Shown: positions 16,337-25,240 of the stretch, one piece after another
How the letters are laid out: every line of letters starts with the position of its first letter
Position numbering within the stretch: the stretch's first letter is position 1
NCBI RefSeq assembly: GCF_019969725.1
Contig: NZ_JAHXYW010000003.1
Coordinates: forward strand, 508,272-572,271
Length of the DNA: 64,000 nucleotides
Reading direction: 5' to 3'
Source of the DNA: Neobacillus bataviensis
GTDB lineage: Bacteria; Bacillota; Bacilli; Bacillales_B; DSM-18226
Translations under genes and position numbers: made by a program
Notes under the pieces: model-generated
What the model was told of the DNA's origin: nothing
Database searches by the model: none
Seen by the model: only the letters and a program-made list of their open reading frames with translations

Positions 16337-17692
16337 TTAAATCCGCACTCCTGTGAGTTTTTGCAATCGTACGAATACACCTGTTATCGATATGACAACT
16401 ATTACTGGAAGCACCCACCCAAGACCTTTGTTATAGAACGGTAAGGCTTTTTCATAAAAATGGATGAAGGATGCCAGCCAGCCGAAATAATCAATCCCAA
16501 TCAATTGGCAGAAGGTCTTCAATCCATCAATAAAACTAATCATAAACGTGACAACTGTTGCGGCAACATACACCATTCGTGAATGGTTGAAAAGCTTTGA
16601 CAAGAATGTTAAAAGCATTAAGGCAACCGCCAATGGATATAAAAACATTAATACAGGAATTGAGAATTTAATAATATTCGATAATCCAAAGTTGGCAATT
16701 ACGAAAGAGACAGTTGAAAAAAAGAGAACCCAAATTTTGTAACTAACTTTCGGAAACAGTGTATGGAAATATTCACCGCATGCTGTCATCAATCCGATAC
16801 TTGTCGTGAGACATGCTAGTATGATAATGACTGATAACATTACTGTTCCCAGGGTCCCAAAATAGGAAGAAGCTGCATTTCCAAGGATTGTTCCCCCTGT
16901 ATCCATCAGGCCGAATGCCTCAGTACTTGTTGCTCCTAAATAAGCAACTCCAACATAAATAATTCCAAGAAATACGATTGCAACAATCCCAGATTTCGCA
17001 GAAGCTAATAAAACACCGCTAGTGGATTTAACACCCATTGAACGAATAGAATTGATGACGATAATTCCAAATACGAGCGAAGCTAATGCATCCATCGTGT
17101 TATACCCTTCCATAAATCCCTTCATAAATGCCCCACTTAAAAAGCCACTTTGTGGGGCCTCTATAGAACCCAGTGGTTTAACAACAACCATCACTAATAA
17201 TACTAGAATAAGAATAATGATAGCTGGAGATAGTATTTTTCCGACGTTATCAACGATTTTTGCAGGGTTTAAAGAAAACCAGAGAGTGATGATGAAAAAG
17301 AGCAATGTAAAAACCATCAAACCAGAATGACTAATGCTGTTGCCTAAAAACGGCGCAATTCCAATATCATACGCAACCGCACCTGTCCTTGGAGCCGCAA
17401 AGAAAGGGCCAATCGTTAAGTAAAGCAGCGACGTAAAGACGATACCATAAACAGGATGAATCCGACCGGATAATTCCTGCAGGTTTTTACTCCCCGAAAC
17501 ACCCATCGCTAAAATACCCAGAAATGGAAGGCCGATTCCCGTAATTAAAAACCCAGAAATCGCCAGCCAAACGTTAGAACCAGCATTTTGACCGAGTGAA
17601 GCTGGAAAAATAAGATTGCCAGCCCCGAAAAATAAGGCAAATAACATGACTCCAATGACGAAATATCTTGAAAACGGTAATTTATTTTGCAT
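16337..17692 (-). CDS. brnQ: Branched-chain amino acid:cation symporter
   Basis: A 451-aa carrier of the LIVCS family importing Leu/Ile/Val with Na+ or H+. The opening ALFFGAGNLIFPASLGQNAG is diagnostic, followed by about 12 membrane helices. The chosen ATG at 17692 starts MQNKLPFSRYF right before the first helix. A longer frame extends to 17776, but its extra 28 residues are not family-like and have no ribosome site; AAGGTGGGA lies 11 nt before the chosen ATG. The gene starts about 90 bp after the flavodoxin gene on the same strand, so read-through from the reductase operon is possible. No T-box leader was seen. Confidence 0.92.
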   Translation of the reverse strand: MQNKLPFSRYFVIGVMLFALFFGAGNLIFPASLGQNAGSNVWLAISGFLITGIGLPFLGILAMGVSGSKNLQELSGRIHPVYGIVFTSLLYLTIGPFFAAPRTGAVAYDIGIAPFLGNSISHSGLMVFTLLFFIITLWFSLNPAKIVDNVGKILSPAIIILILVLLVMVVVKPLGSIEAPQSGFLSGAFMKGFMEGYNTMDALASLVFGIIVINSIRSMGVKSTSGVLLASAKSGIVAIVFLGIIYVGVAYLGATSTEAFGLMDTGGTILGNAASSYFGTLGTVMLSVIIILACLTTSIGLMTACGEYFHTLFPKVSYKIWVLFFSTVSFVIANFGLSNIIKFSIPVLMFLYPLAVALMLLTFLSKLFNHSRMVYVAATVVTFMISFIDGLKTFCQLIGIDYFGWLASFIHFYEKALPFYNKGLGWVLPVIVVISITGVFVRLQKLTGVRI

Positions 17693-17782
17693 TAATAATT
17701 TGTCCCACCTTGAATATATATCATTCGATAATTTTTTTACCAAAACAATATTACTATTCAAGTTAATGAAATACAACCTATT

Positions 17783-18232
17783 TCAATGATTATTTTGATA
17801 ATTTAAAACTTCCAAAAAAATGTTAACGAATCTTTCACACCGTTCAACATCGTTCGTTTGTGGGGTTAGCTCTACCTTCATCGTAACAGCTAAATTTGTA
17901 TGAACAAAAAGCATATTTTTAAACTGCTCAACCGCACCGCAAAAATTGGGATAACCGCTATCACCTGTGCCAACGATCCCCGTGACCACCCGCTTAACAT
18001 CCATGGCTTCAAATGAATGGTAAAGGTCCATCATTTCAGGAGGAATTTCTCCCATCCCCCATGTATAGGTTCCAACCACTATACCATCAAATTTTATGAG
18101 ATCGAGAAGATGAAATTGGTCAATACGAAAAAGAAATAATTCTACCTTTTTCAGTTGAAATATTTCCTTCATTAAATAGATTAACTCTTCTGTATTTCCC
18201 GTCTTCGAAGTATAGATGATTGCTATTTTCAT
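17783..18232 (-). CDS. Flavodoxin, coupled to the class I ribonucleotide reductase
   Basis: A 149-aa FMN flavodoxin. The phosphate loop is TSKTGNTEE (residues 8-16), the isoalloxazine-stacking region is GTYTWGMGEIPPEM, and the second loop is GTGDSGYPNFCGAVE. It is closer to a classical flavodoxin than to NrdI, which has a shorter loop. The start codon overlaps the beta-subunit stop by 4 nt (ATGA, 18229-18232), so the two are translationally coupled. The family and context suggest that it reduces the metal cofactor of the beta subunit during assembly or repair, a NrdI-like role; this is inference. Confidence 0.85.
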   Translation of the reverse strand: MKIAIIYTSKTGNTEELIYLMKEIFQLKKVELFLFRIDQFHLLDLIKFDGIVVGTYTWGMGEIPPEMMDLYHSFEAMDVKRVVTGIVGTGDSGYPNFCGAVEQFKNMLFVHTNLAVTMKVELTPQTNDVERCERFVNIFLEVLNYQNNH

Positions 18233-19275
18233 AGTTCATCAAAACCGTTCGATTGGGTCACCTTCGCATAGGTTCTCGACTTTTGCTCAAAGAAATCGGA
18301 TTTTGTTCCATTCATCATTTCATCACTAAAAACATGAATCCAGGGCATAGGATTCGATCGTTCAGCGAATAAATTATCTAGCCCCATCTGCCGGAGGCGC
18401 TTATTTGCCAAGTATTCCGTGTAAAATTCATACTCCTTTAAATCAATCCCTTTTATATCCCGCAAGATGTATGATGCCCATTCCTTCTCAAGCTCAACCG
18501 CTTGTGCAATCGCATGATAAGCATACTCAGTGTTTTGAGCATTATTTAAATCAGGATTTTCAGTTAAAAGAATCCGGATAAACTGAGCAATAAAGTAAGC
18601 ATGCTGCATTTCATCCCGCTGGATATAACTAATCATCGTGCTCGTCTTTAGCATTCTTTGCTGACGGGCAAGATGATAGAAAAAGGCAAAACCCGCATAA
18701 AAATAAATTCCTTCTAGATTAATAGAATTCACAGCTAATTGAAACAGATGCTGCGGTGTTGGGTTCTCTCTAAATAGTTCATACGCTTCTAATATAAGCT
18801 GATTCCGTTTTTGAACGATAGGATCCTTTTTTGCCTGATTAAACCGCGCCTTTTGTTCGCTTACTGGCACCAAGGAACTTAAAATATATGAATAAGATTC
18901 ATTATGAACAGCTTCCTGCTGAGCAATGACGGCAAATATTGCCTTAAAACTCGAATCGGTCACATAATCCATCACTTGAGTCATGGTTGGTGTTTGCAAG
19001 CTGTCTAAGGAGGCAAGCTGGGTATTAATACGCAGGAATACATCTTGTTCAATTGAACTCAGCTGGTCCCATTGCTTAATATCATCCTGCATATTAATCT
19101 CTTGGGCCTTCCAAAAATTTGATAAAAGAGTCTGATACAAATCGTACATTTGTGGGTAAGCAATATCATTCCAATTAAGCAGACCTGATGATTTCCCGTT
19201 AATAATGCCCGTTGATTTATTAGGATATTCTGGATTTAACAGTTTTATTTTTTTTAATGGTGAATAAATATTCAT
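18229..19275 (-). CDS. nrdB: Class I ribonucleoside-diphosphate reductase, beta (radical) subunit
   Basis: A 348-aa R2-like ferritin-fold protein that houses the dinuclear metal centre generating the radical. All ligand motifs are visible: Asp in ASLDSLQ, Glu and His in QEAVHNESY with the radical Tyr four residues after the His, Glu in INLEGIYFYAGF, and Glu/His in RDEMQHAYF. The ribosome site GGAGGAGGAAAG is strong, and the gene starts 14 bp after the alpha gene. It belongs to the cobalamin-riboswitch operon. Class Ia versus Ib naming (nrdB or nrdF) cannot be settled from the sequence alone. Confidence 0.93.
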   Translation of the reverse strand: MNIYSPLKKIKLLNPEYPNKSTGIINGKSSGLLNWNDIAYPQMYDLYQTLLSNFWKAQEINMQDDIKQWDQLSSIEQDVFLRINTQLASLDSLQTPTMTQVMDYVTDSSFKAIFAVIAQQEAVHNESYSYILSSLVPVSEQKARFNQAKKDPIVQKRNQLILEAYELFRENPTPQHLFQLAVNSINLEGIYFYAGFAFFYHLARQQRMLKTSTMISYIQRDEMQHAYFIAQFIRILLTENPDLNNAQNTEYAYHAIAQAVELEKEWASYILRDIKGIDLKEYEFYTEYLANKRLRQMGLDNLFAERSNPMPWIHVFSDEMMNGTKSDFFEQKSRTYAKVTQSNGFDEL

Positions 19276-19289
19276 CTTTCCTCCTCCAA

Positions 19290-21560
19290 TCAGCTATGGC
19301 AAGCTTCGCATTCCTCTATTTCTGTTTGTGAGGTGCTTCTTACGTAATACGTTGTTTTTAGCCCCTGCTTCCACGCTTCCATGTGGAGATGCAGCAAATC
19401 CCTTGCTTTAATATCATGACGAACATAAAGATTAAAGCTTATCGCTTGGTCGATGTGGCGCTGCCGGGCAGCATTTTGTTTAATACTCCAAACTTGGTCC
19501 AATTCATGTCTTGCCCGCCGATAGTAGTTGTAAGTCCGATGATTTAAATCAGGTGCCGTAACCTTAAATTTAAAGTTCTTCTTTTCCTCTGCATATTCAA
19601 CTGAATAAATCGGATCAATTCCATCCGTAGAGCCTCCTATTTTTGCTGTTGAGGAGTTGGGGGCAACGGCCATTAACCAGCCATTTCGAATTCCGTGTAT
19701 GGCAACATCTTTTTTTAATTCCTGCCATTTATTAGATTGATATTTTTTCCGTTCAAAATACTTGCCTGTCTGCCACTCAGACCCACTGAATTGAGAGTAC
19801 GTTCCCTTCTCTTTTGCCAAATCCATCGATGCACGTATCGTCAAGTAAGCAATGTTCTCGTATAATTCATCCGCAAATTCAACTGCCTCCTCTGACTCCC
19901 AATGAATCCCTTTTAAAGCGAGCAGATGGTGCCATCCGAACGTACCTAGTCCTATTGCTCTGAATTTTTTATTCGTTGCCAGAGCCTGTCCGACAGATAT
20001 GGTATTTAAATCAATGACATTATCTAACATTCTTACTTGAATCCGAATTAGTCGCTCCAAACCATTCTTCGGAATAACCTTTGCAAGATTAATAGAAGAT
20101 AAATTACAGACAACGAAATCGCCGGGCTTTCGCACGATGACGATGTTTCCTTCTTCATCCTGAAATTCTTTGATGATGGCCGTGGGGGACATATTTTGCG
20201 TGATTTCTGTACAAAGATTACTGCAATAGATGGAAGTACGACCCTTACCAGCCAAATGCTTATTGGGGTTTTGCCTATTTACCTCGTCACGATAAAACAT
20301 ATAAGGAGTGCCCGTTTCTAATTGAGCTACCATGATTCGTGCCATAATATCCATCGCCCGGTACGTTTTTCTCGGGAGGAGCGGGTTTCTTACGGCCTCT
20401 TCATATTTTTCAGTAAAATATTTCCTGTCTGTTTCATCATAAAAATCTTCTAGTCCAAGCGGATTCCCAGACTTATCTTTCCAGCCCATGATTTGCTTTA
20501 CTTGATGGGGGCAAAAGGTATGCCATTCCCCAATGCTTCTTCCATTCTCGTCCATCTCTTGCAGCTTTTTCATGAAAAAATCAGGAATGGATACGCCTGT
20601 GAAAATGTCATGGGCTTTGCGGCGTTCATCTCCATTATTTGTTTTCAAGTCAAGAAAGCCATTCATGATATCTTTATGAAATACATCTAAGTAAACAGCA
20701 ATTGCACCTTGCCGCTGGCCTAATTGATCCACACTGACTGCCGTGTTATTCACCAACTTAATCCACGGCACAACTCCCGAAGAGTTTCCTTTAAATTTCT
20801 TGATATCAGAACCCAGCGCTCGTACTTTTCCGTAGTAGATTCCAATTCCTCCTCCATCTTTACTTAAACGGGCAATATCCCAATTGTTTAAATAAATGCT
20901 ATCCAAGGAATCGTCGACCGTATCGATAAAACAAGATGAAAGCTGTCCGAAACTTTTTCCGGCATTCGCTAGTGTTGGTGTTGCTACTGTCATAAATAAA
21001 TTGCTTAAGGCCCAGTATGCTTCCTTGACAAATTCTAACCGCTTCGACTCTTTTTCATTTTTCATAATGGTCATAGCAATAATCATGAACCGCTCCTGAG
21101 GCAGTTCAATCACATTTTGCTGATGATCCTTCGCAAGGTAACGATCTGCTAGTAAAAATAATCCTATGTAATTAAATAAATGATCTTTATCAGGATTTAT
21201 CTCTTTTGCTAATTCAGCAATTTCCACTTTGCTATAAAAGCTTAATAGATCACTAGAATATATACCGATATCTGTTAATTGTTGAATTAGTCTGTAAAAA
21301 TCCCCATACATTCCTGAACGGTCATATCCCCGATTTATGGCTGCTTTTTCATATAATTCATTTAGGTATAAGCTGGCAGCCACAAAGCTCCAATCCGGCT
21401 GGTCCATGGCTATTTGATTGACAGCATAGCTGAGTGCCTGCTGGTTTGCTTCTTTTTCCTCTAGGTCCTTAATTATATTTTTAAGCTCGGTAAAATCCAG
21501 TTTATATTTTTTGGAAGCTTGATGGATCGTTTCCAATACGTAATTCACTTTGACAGTCAT
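19290..21560 (-). CDS. nrdA: Class I ribonucleoside-diphosphate reductase, alpha (catalytic) subunit
   Basis: A 756-aa catalytic subunit reducing NDPs to dNDPs. Seen: the first redox Cys in QLSSCFIDTVDDSLDSI, the thiyl-radical Cys and Glu in CSNLCTEI, the substrate-site segment VAPNSSTAKIGGSTDGIDP, the double Tyr in KTTYYVRS, and the C-terminal shuttle pair ECEACHS. The N-terminus has no ATP-cone (about 90 residues absent), so overall activity is probably not inhibited by dATP, as in NrdE-like enzymes. AGGGGGAAGAGGAC precedes the ATG. A cobalamin riboswitch with a terminator stands just upstream, so transcription should fall when cobalamin is abundant. Confidence 0.94.
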   Translation of the reverse strand: MTVKVNYVLETIHQASKKYKLDFTELKNIIKDLEEKEANQQALSYAVNQIAMDQPDWSFVAASLYLNELYEKAAINRGYDRSGMYGDFYRLIQQLTDIGIYSSDLLSFYSKVEIAELAKEINPDKDHLFNYIGLFLLADRYLAKDHQQNVIELPQERFMIIAMTIMKNEKESKRLEFVKEAYWALSNLFMTVATPTLANAGKSFGQLSSCFIDTVDDSLDSIYLNNWDIARLSKDGGGIGIYYGKVRALGSDIKKFKGNSSGVVPWIKLVNNTAVSVDQLGQRQGAIAVYLDVFHKDIMNGFLDLKTNNGDERRKAHDIFTGVSIPDFFMKKLQEMDENGRSIGEWHTFCPHQVKQIMGWKDKSGNPLGLEDFYDETDRKYFTEKYEEAVRNPLLPRKTYRAMDIMARIMVAQLETGTPYMFYRDEVNRQNPNKHLAGKGRTSIYCSNLCTEITQNMSPTAIIKEFQDEEGNIVIVRKPGDFVVCNLSSINLAKVIPKNGLERLIRIQVRMLDNVIDLNTISVGQALATNKKFRAIGLGTFGWHHLLALKGIHWESEEAVEFADELYENIAYLTIRASMDLAKEKGTYSQFSGSEWQTGKYFERKKYQSNKWQELKKDVAIHGIRNGWLMAVAPNSSTAKIGGSTDGIDPIYSVEYAEEKKNFKFKVTAPDLNHRTYNYYRRARHELDQVWSIKQNAARQRHIDQAISFNLYVRHDIKARDLLHLHMEAWKQGLKTTYYVRSTSQTEIEECEACHS

Positions 21561-21585
21561 GTCCTCTTCCCCCTAAAAATAAAAA

Positions 21586-21611
21586 ATCCGCTCGGGTGAA
21601 TTCGAGCGGAT
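21586..21611 (-). terminator. Riboswitch-controlled terminator before nrdA
   Basis: Perfect 9-bp stem ATCCGCTCG/CGAGCGGAT (arms 21603-21611 and 21586-21594) with a TTTTTTATTTTT tract on the minus strand, ending about 20 nt before the nrdA ribosome site. Upstream complementary segments can pair with its 5' side. Confidence 0.9.
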
Positions 21612-21713
21612 GAAACGATAACAATTACAGAAGGGCATAATGGAAAGAAATTAGGACCCTCAGCTGCCACCGTTTCATCTTCTCAATCCCCGAAGAAGCT
21701 GAAACATCTTAAG

Positions 21714-21900
21714 AAAGACAGGTCTCCTGACTTATGCATCACCCTACTCTGAACCCTTCCCATATAACCGCCTAATATAGTAAGCTTTGTTATACAGTGG
21801 TTTGTTCATTTCGTCAGCATTTACAGTTGCGGGGGCAGTTCTGGATTTTCACCAGATTCCCAATTAAGCCGTTGCCGGCATCTCCACTTAAGGCAAACAC
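21714..21900 (-). promoter_or_regulatory. Cobalamin riboswitch
   Basis: On the minus strand the conserved elements occur in order: the GTGGAGATGCCGGCAACGG region (about 21890-21868), GGGAATCTGGTGAAAATCCA (about 21861-21842), GAACTGCCCCCGCAACTGTA (about 21842-21823), and the B12 box AAGTCAGGAGACCTGTC (about 21734-21718). This is a class I cobalamin aptamer. It controls the nrdA-nrdB-flavodoxin operon through the terminator at 21586-21611. Exact aptamer ends are approximate. Confidence 0.93.
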
Positions 21901-22028
21901 AATATATAGTTTTATTTTTTAAATTTAAAACAATATGTTGATTTAAAACTAAAATCTATCATAGTATAAACTTGGTAAATAATCAAGTAATTTAATTGGT
22001 ATTCCTACAGCAACTTTTGAACATGCAA

Positions 22029-22057
22029 AAAACCATTGCGTATTTTGCAATGGTTTT
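22029..22057 (-). terminator. Terminator downstream of the HAD hydrolase gene
   Basis: Perfect 11-bp stem (22029-22039 with 22047-22057) flanked by A- and T-runs; it lies about 110 bp past the gene and also insulates the riboswitch transcript. Confidence 0.75.
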
Positions 22058-22167
22058 TCGTATAAATTTTATTTTTCTTACGAAGATCAGAAATCATCAT
22101 GCAATATTTTTTCTTGAATATTCTTTCAAAAAGTGAGTTAAAGACTAAGATACCTCATATTCACCCT

Positions 22168-22956
22168 TTATTTCTTTAACTCTTCTAAAATAGAATAAAG
22201 CTCTTCTAGGTGCTTTATTTCATAGGAAGGAACTACTTCATTCCGCTCTTTATTATGACGGTTAATCCAGACTGATTTAATTCCAGCTCGATTGGCACCG
22301 AGAATATCTGTCATAAGATTATCCCCGACCATAATTACTTCATCCTTATGTAAGGACATACGTTCCAATGCATGTTCAAAAATGGCTGGATCCGGCTTGC
22401 CTCTCCCAAAATCTCCAGAAATGACAATATGGTCAAAATAAGGGACAAGCTCTGGGGTAATCGCAAGTTTAGTATTTTGCAAATCCGGTGATCCATTAGT
22501 TAACAAAAGAAGCTGGTAATTTTCTTTTAAATCATCCAATATTTTAAAGGTTTCTTCATACACAAATGGCAGGTTTCTGCGCTCTTGAGGGAATCTCTCT
22601 GCTAACTCATGGCCAAAATCAGGGTCCTCTATCCCCATTGCCTTTAATCCCAATGTCCAGGCATCCTTACGATAAGCTGGAACCGTTTCTTTCATTTTTT
22701 TAAACTCATCCTGTTCATCAATAAAATTTCCCCAAAGTCCTTCAAAGGGGTTGATTCCGATCATCTGGGTAAATGGATAGAATTCATAGGACGAGTAAAG
22801 ATTTCTAGCGGCCTCGCGGACGGCTTCTTCAAATTGCTTCGAGTCAAGGCCATGCTTTTCTTGAGCTACTTTACAGGTGGCAGCAAAAGCTTCTTTAATA
22901 CTTTTTTGATCCCATAAAAGGGTATCATCTAAATCAAATAAAATGGCTTTAATCAT
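22168..22956 (-). CDS. HAD-superfamily hydrolase (YjjG/YsaA-like)
   Basis: A 262-aa HAD hydrolase of subfamily IA. Motif I is [12 protein letters not shown] at the N-terminus. A helical cap spans about residues 20-110. Motif II is [12 protein letters not shown], the Lys lies in [14 protein letters not shown], and motif IV is [18 protein letters not shown]. Such enzymes dephosphorylate small phosphates, often nucleotides; the substrate is unknown. The ATG at 22956 is chosen because the upstream GTG at 22968 would lie inside the likely ribosome site (GTGAGG). Confidence 0.87.
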   Translation of the reverse strand: MIKAILFDLDDTLLWDQKSIKEAFAATCKVAQEKHGLDSKQFEEAVREAARNLYSSYEFYPFTQMIGINPFEGLWGNFIDEQDEFKKMKETVPAYRKDAWTLGLKAMGIEDPDFGHELAERFPQERRNLPFVYEETFKILDDLKENYQLLLLTNGSPDLQNTKLAITPELVPYFDHIVISGDFGRGKPDPAIFEHALERMSLHKDEVIMVGDNLMTDILGANRAGIKSVWINRHNKERNEVVPSYEIKHLEELYSILEELKK

Positions 22957-23201
22957 ATCGTTCCTCACTTATTAAAAAGATTTTTTATTAGTTTACCATT
23001 TTTACATAAGATTCGTAATATTTTTATTCATTAACCAAAACAAAAAATCCCGCCAAATTATGAACTTTTTAACATAGTGGGAACAAAATAAAAAAAACGA
23101 TTAAATTTGATGATTTTAAGCGTTTGATTGTCTAATTGTCGATAACAATGATAATAATTTGGATAAGAATTGGGTAAAGCCACTGCCGCCTGTAAAAAAA
23201 A

Positions 23202-23226
23202 GAACCGCCTAAGGAAAAGGAGGTCC
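23202..23226 (-). terminator. Terminator of the esterase gene
   Basis: Imperfect 9-bp stem (GAACCGCCT 23202-23210 with AGGAGGTCC 23218-23226) followed on the minus strand by TTTTTTTTA. Confidence 0.65.
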
Positions 23227-23239
23227 TTATTAATCATTT

Positions 23240-24166
23240 TTAATTAAACGCTTTCTTTAGTGCCCTGCCTGATTTTTCAAGTGCTCGTTTTCCTTGGTCT
23301 ATCACGGCAGCCATGCTGACAAATCCATGGATTGTTCCGTCGTAGCGAACACATTCCACTTCCACTCCGGCTTCAGCAAGCTTTTCCGCGTAATCCTCAC
23401 CCTCATCTCTGAGAGGATCAAATTCAGCCGTAATCACAAGTGCTGGCGGAAGGCCTTTAAAATCTTCATACAGAATTGGCGATAAAAGCGGGTTATGCTT
23501 ATCTTCTTCACTATTTAAATAACAAGCCCTAAACCATTCCATCGTTCCTTTTGTTAAGAAATATCCTTCTGCATTTTCCCTCATAGAAACAGTTGGTTCT
23601 CCTCCAACGTTTGTACTTGGATAGATTAATAGTTGGAAGCAAATAGCTGGGTGGTTATTATCCTTGGCCAGATTTGCAACGACTGCCGCCAAATTTCCAC
23701 CAGCACTATCTCCACCAACTGCAATCCGGGAACGGTCAACTTGAAAAGCTTCTGCATTTTCGAAAACATATTGAACTGCCGCAAACGAATCTTCCACTGC
23801 AGCAGGGAATTTATGTTCAGGCGCAAGACGATAATCGACTGAAATAGTCACACAATTGGCTAGATTCGTTAATGCCCGGCATACATTATCATGAGTTTCA
23901 ATGTTTCCGATAACCCAACCGCCGCCATGATAAAAGACGAGTGCGGGATAGTTAGTTTGACTTTCCTTTGGATAATAAACTCGAACAGGAATGTCCGTCA
24001 CTGTACCAGGGATTGTCCGATCTTCTATTTTACCTACTTCCTCTAACTCAGCCTGTGGCAATAAAAACGCTTGTCTTGCTTGCTCAGGAGTTAAAGTTTC
24101 CATTGGAGGAGCTCCGGCAGCAGCTAACTGATCTAAAACTAATTTTGTTTGTGGATCAAGTGACAT
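23240..24166 (-). CDS. Alpha/beta-hydrolase esterase, hormone-sensitive-lipase family
   Basis: A 308-aa carboxylesterase of the HSL (bacterial family IV) type. The oxyanion-hole motif is FYHGGGWVIGNIETHD. The nucleophile is in VGGDSAGGNLAAVV, the acid in AEFDPLRDEGEDYAEKL, and the His in GTIHGFVSM. DYRLAPEHKFPAAVED is also typical. There is no signal peptide, so it acts in the cytoplasm, probably on short-chain acyl esters. GAAGGCGAATTC precedes the ATG. It is a single-gene unit. Confidence 0.9.
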   Translation of the reverse strand: MSLDPQTKLVLDQLAAAGAPPMETLTPEQARQAFLLPQAELEEVGKIEDRTIPGTVTDIPVRVYYPKESQTNYPALVFYHGGGWVIGNIETHDNVCRALTNLANCVTISVDYRLAPEHKFPAAVEDSFAAVQYVFENAEAFQVDRSRIAVGGDSAGGNLAAVVANLAKDNNHPAICFQLLIYPSTNVGGEPTVSMRENAEGYFLTKGTMEWFRACYLNSEEDKHNPLLSPILYEDFKGLPPALVITAEFDPLRDEGEDYAEKLAEAGVEVECVRYDGTIHGFVSMAAVIDQGKRALEKSGRALKKAFN

Positions 24167-24325
24167 GAATTCGCCTTCCTTCTGTTAGAATATTCTTACA
24201 TTAATTCAATTCGAGATAAGGCATTTTTTTCCTTCTATCAGAAATTATTTGTTAATAATAGAATAAATATGGGAGTAAACGATCGCTATATTATGTCCGA
24301 ATCCTAATTTTTACGAAAACAGCTT

Positions 24326-24673
24326 TTAACTAAAATTTTTCCAGGTAAAATCAACACTCAGCATGCCGACAAATTCCTCTGTTAATGGTTCTGGTTCTTT
24401 GGTTGCTGCAGCTGGATTCCGGAAACAAGCGAGATGTTTATAATAACCAAACTTTCGGCAGGTATCAGGCCGAGCTTCATGAATTCCACATCTATCTTTT
24501 TCAAGGTCGTAGAATATACATGTTCCATAATATCTTTTTTGATTTTGAAGCTGTAGACGTAATTTAGCTGGCATGGTTTTGATCTTTGTTTTTATTCGTT
24601 TTAATTCTTTTGATGTGACCGGCACAGGACCGCAGCATAGACCTCTGCAGCCTTGACATGGAAGACTGTCCAT
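24326..24673 (-). CDS. YkgJ-type cysteine-cluster (zinc/iron-chelating) protein
   Basis: A 115-aa protein of the YkgJ/UPF0153 family. The cysteine pattern starts with CQGCRGLCCG at residues 6-15, followed by GTCIFYDLEKDRCGIHEARPDTCRKF and a later Cys in HLACFRN. The family probably binds Zn or an Fe-S cluster; no reaction is established. The ATG follows AAAGGGAGAG. It is a single gene. Terminator-like DNA separates it from the small gene upstream on the same strand. Confidence 0.82.
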   Translation of the reverse strand: MDSLPCQGCRGLCCGPVPVTSKELKRIKTKIKTMPAKLRLQLQNQKRYYGTCIFYDLEKDRCGIHEARPDTCRKFGYYKHLACFRNPAAATKEPEPLTEEFVGMLSVDFTWKNFS

Positions 24674-24707
24674 AAATCTCTCCCTTTATTAGCTATTTAT
24701 TAATCTC

Positions 24708-24732
24708 AAAAAATTAGGTCTCCTAATTTTTT
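24708..24732 (-). terminator. Terminator of the 55-aa protein gene
   Basis: Perfect 11-bp stem AAAAAATTAGG/CCTAATTTTTT with a 3-nt loop (24708-24718, 24722-24732); it lies downstream of the small minus-strand gene. Confidence 0.75.
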
Positions 24733-24761
24733 TGAAGATCCATTTAGTTGTACCTTTCCAT

Positions 24762-24929
24762 TTAATATCGAGTAAGTCTTTTCATAATTTCTCTTTTTCT
24801 ATCCCTATCTTTTATTCTTGTTAAATCAAGGGCATACTCATGTCCTTTATGCTTTGCTCGCAAAATTTCTCTAATCGCCTGTTTTACACTGTCTTCATCA
24901 TCTATTACAACAATTACATTTCTAAGCAT
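24762..24929 (-). CDS. Small basic protein, 55 aa
   Basis: A 55-codon frame from ATG 24927-24929 (preceded by GAAGGGGAAACG) to TAA 24762-24764, with a hairpin terminator 30 bp past the stop. The first 12 residues are hydrophobic and acidic (MLRNVIVVIDDED), the rest strongly basic (HKGHEYALDLTRIKDRDRKR). No membrane helix or known family is recognised. The ribosome site and terminator favour a real gene. Confidence 0.55.
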   Translation of the reverse strand: MLRNVIVVIDDEDSVKQAIREILRAKHKGHEYALDLTRIKDRDRKREIMKRLTRY

Positions 24930-25240
24930 CGTTTCCCCTTCCCTTCTATTTAGGGTTTCAATTGCCCGGATTAGTCTGATTAACAGCTTTACTATTGAAA
25001 ATGGCTTTTACAGAATCATTTATGAACGCAACGCTAGACAATAAAATAAACTATGATGGTTTGGAGAACAACCGACAATGGTTCAAATATACTCTTTATC
25101 ATATTGTAGGTACGGGGTTTAAATGAATAATTCAATGCACTAACGCATTTATTTTTTTACAAATTTCTTCAAGTTCCGTAATAAATAGACGTAAGTTTGA
25201 TAAAAGATGTTTCAGAAAATTTTTTCTTTTATAGAAAGCC
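24930..25240. other. Intergenic stretch without a recognised gene
   Basis: AT-rich DNA between the 55-aa gene and the permease remnants. It holds a 41-codon frame on the plus strand (25001-25126, beginning MAFTESFMNATL) with no ribosome site and no recognised family, possibly a relic of the decaying peptide-transport locus. No RNA structure stands out. Confidence 0.4.

Noticed and set aside
17783..18232. nrdI
   Set aside because: The loop around the second FMN-binding region (GTGDSGYPNFCGAVE) is that of ordinary flavodoxins, so the nrdI symbol was not used.
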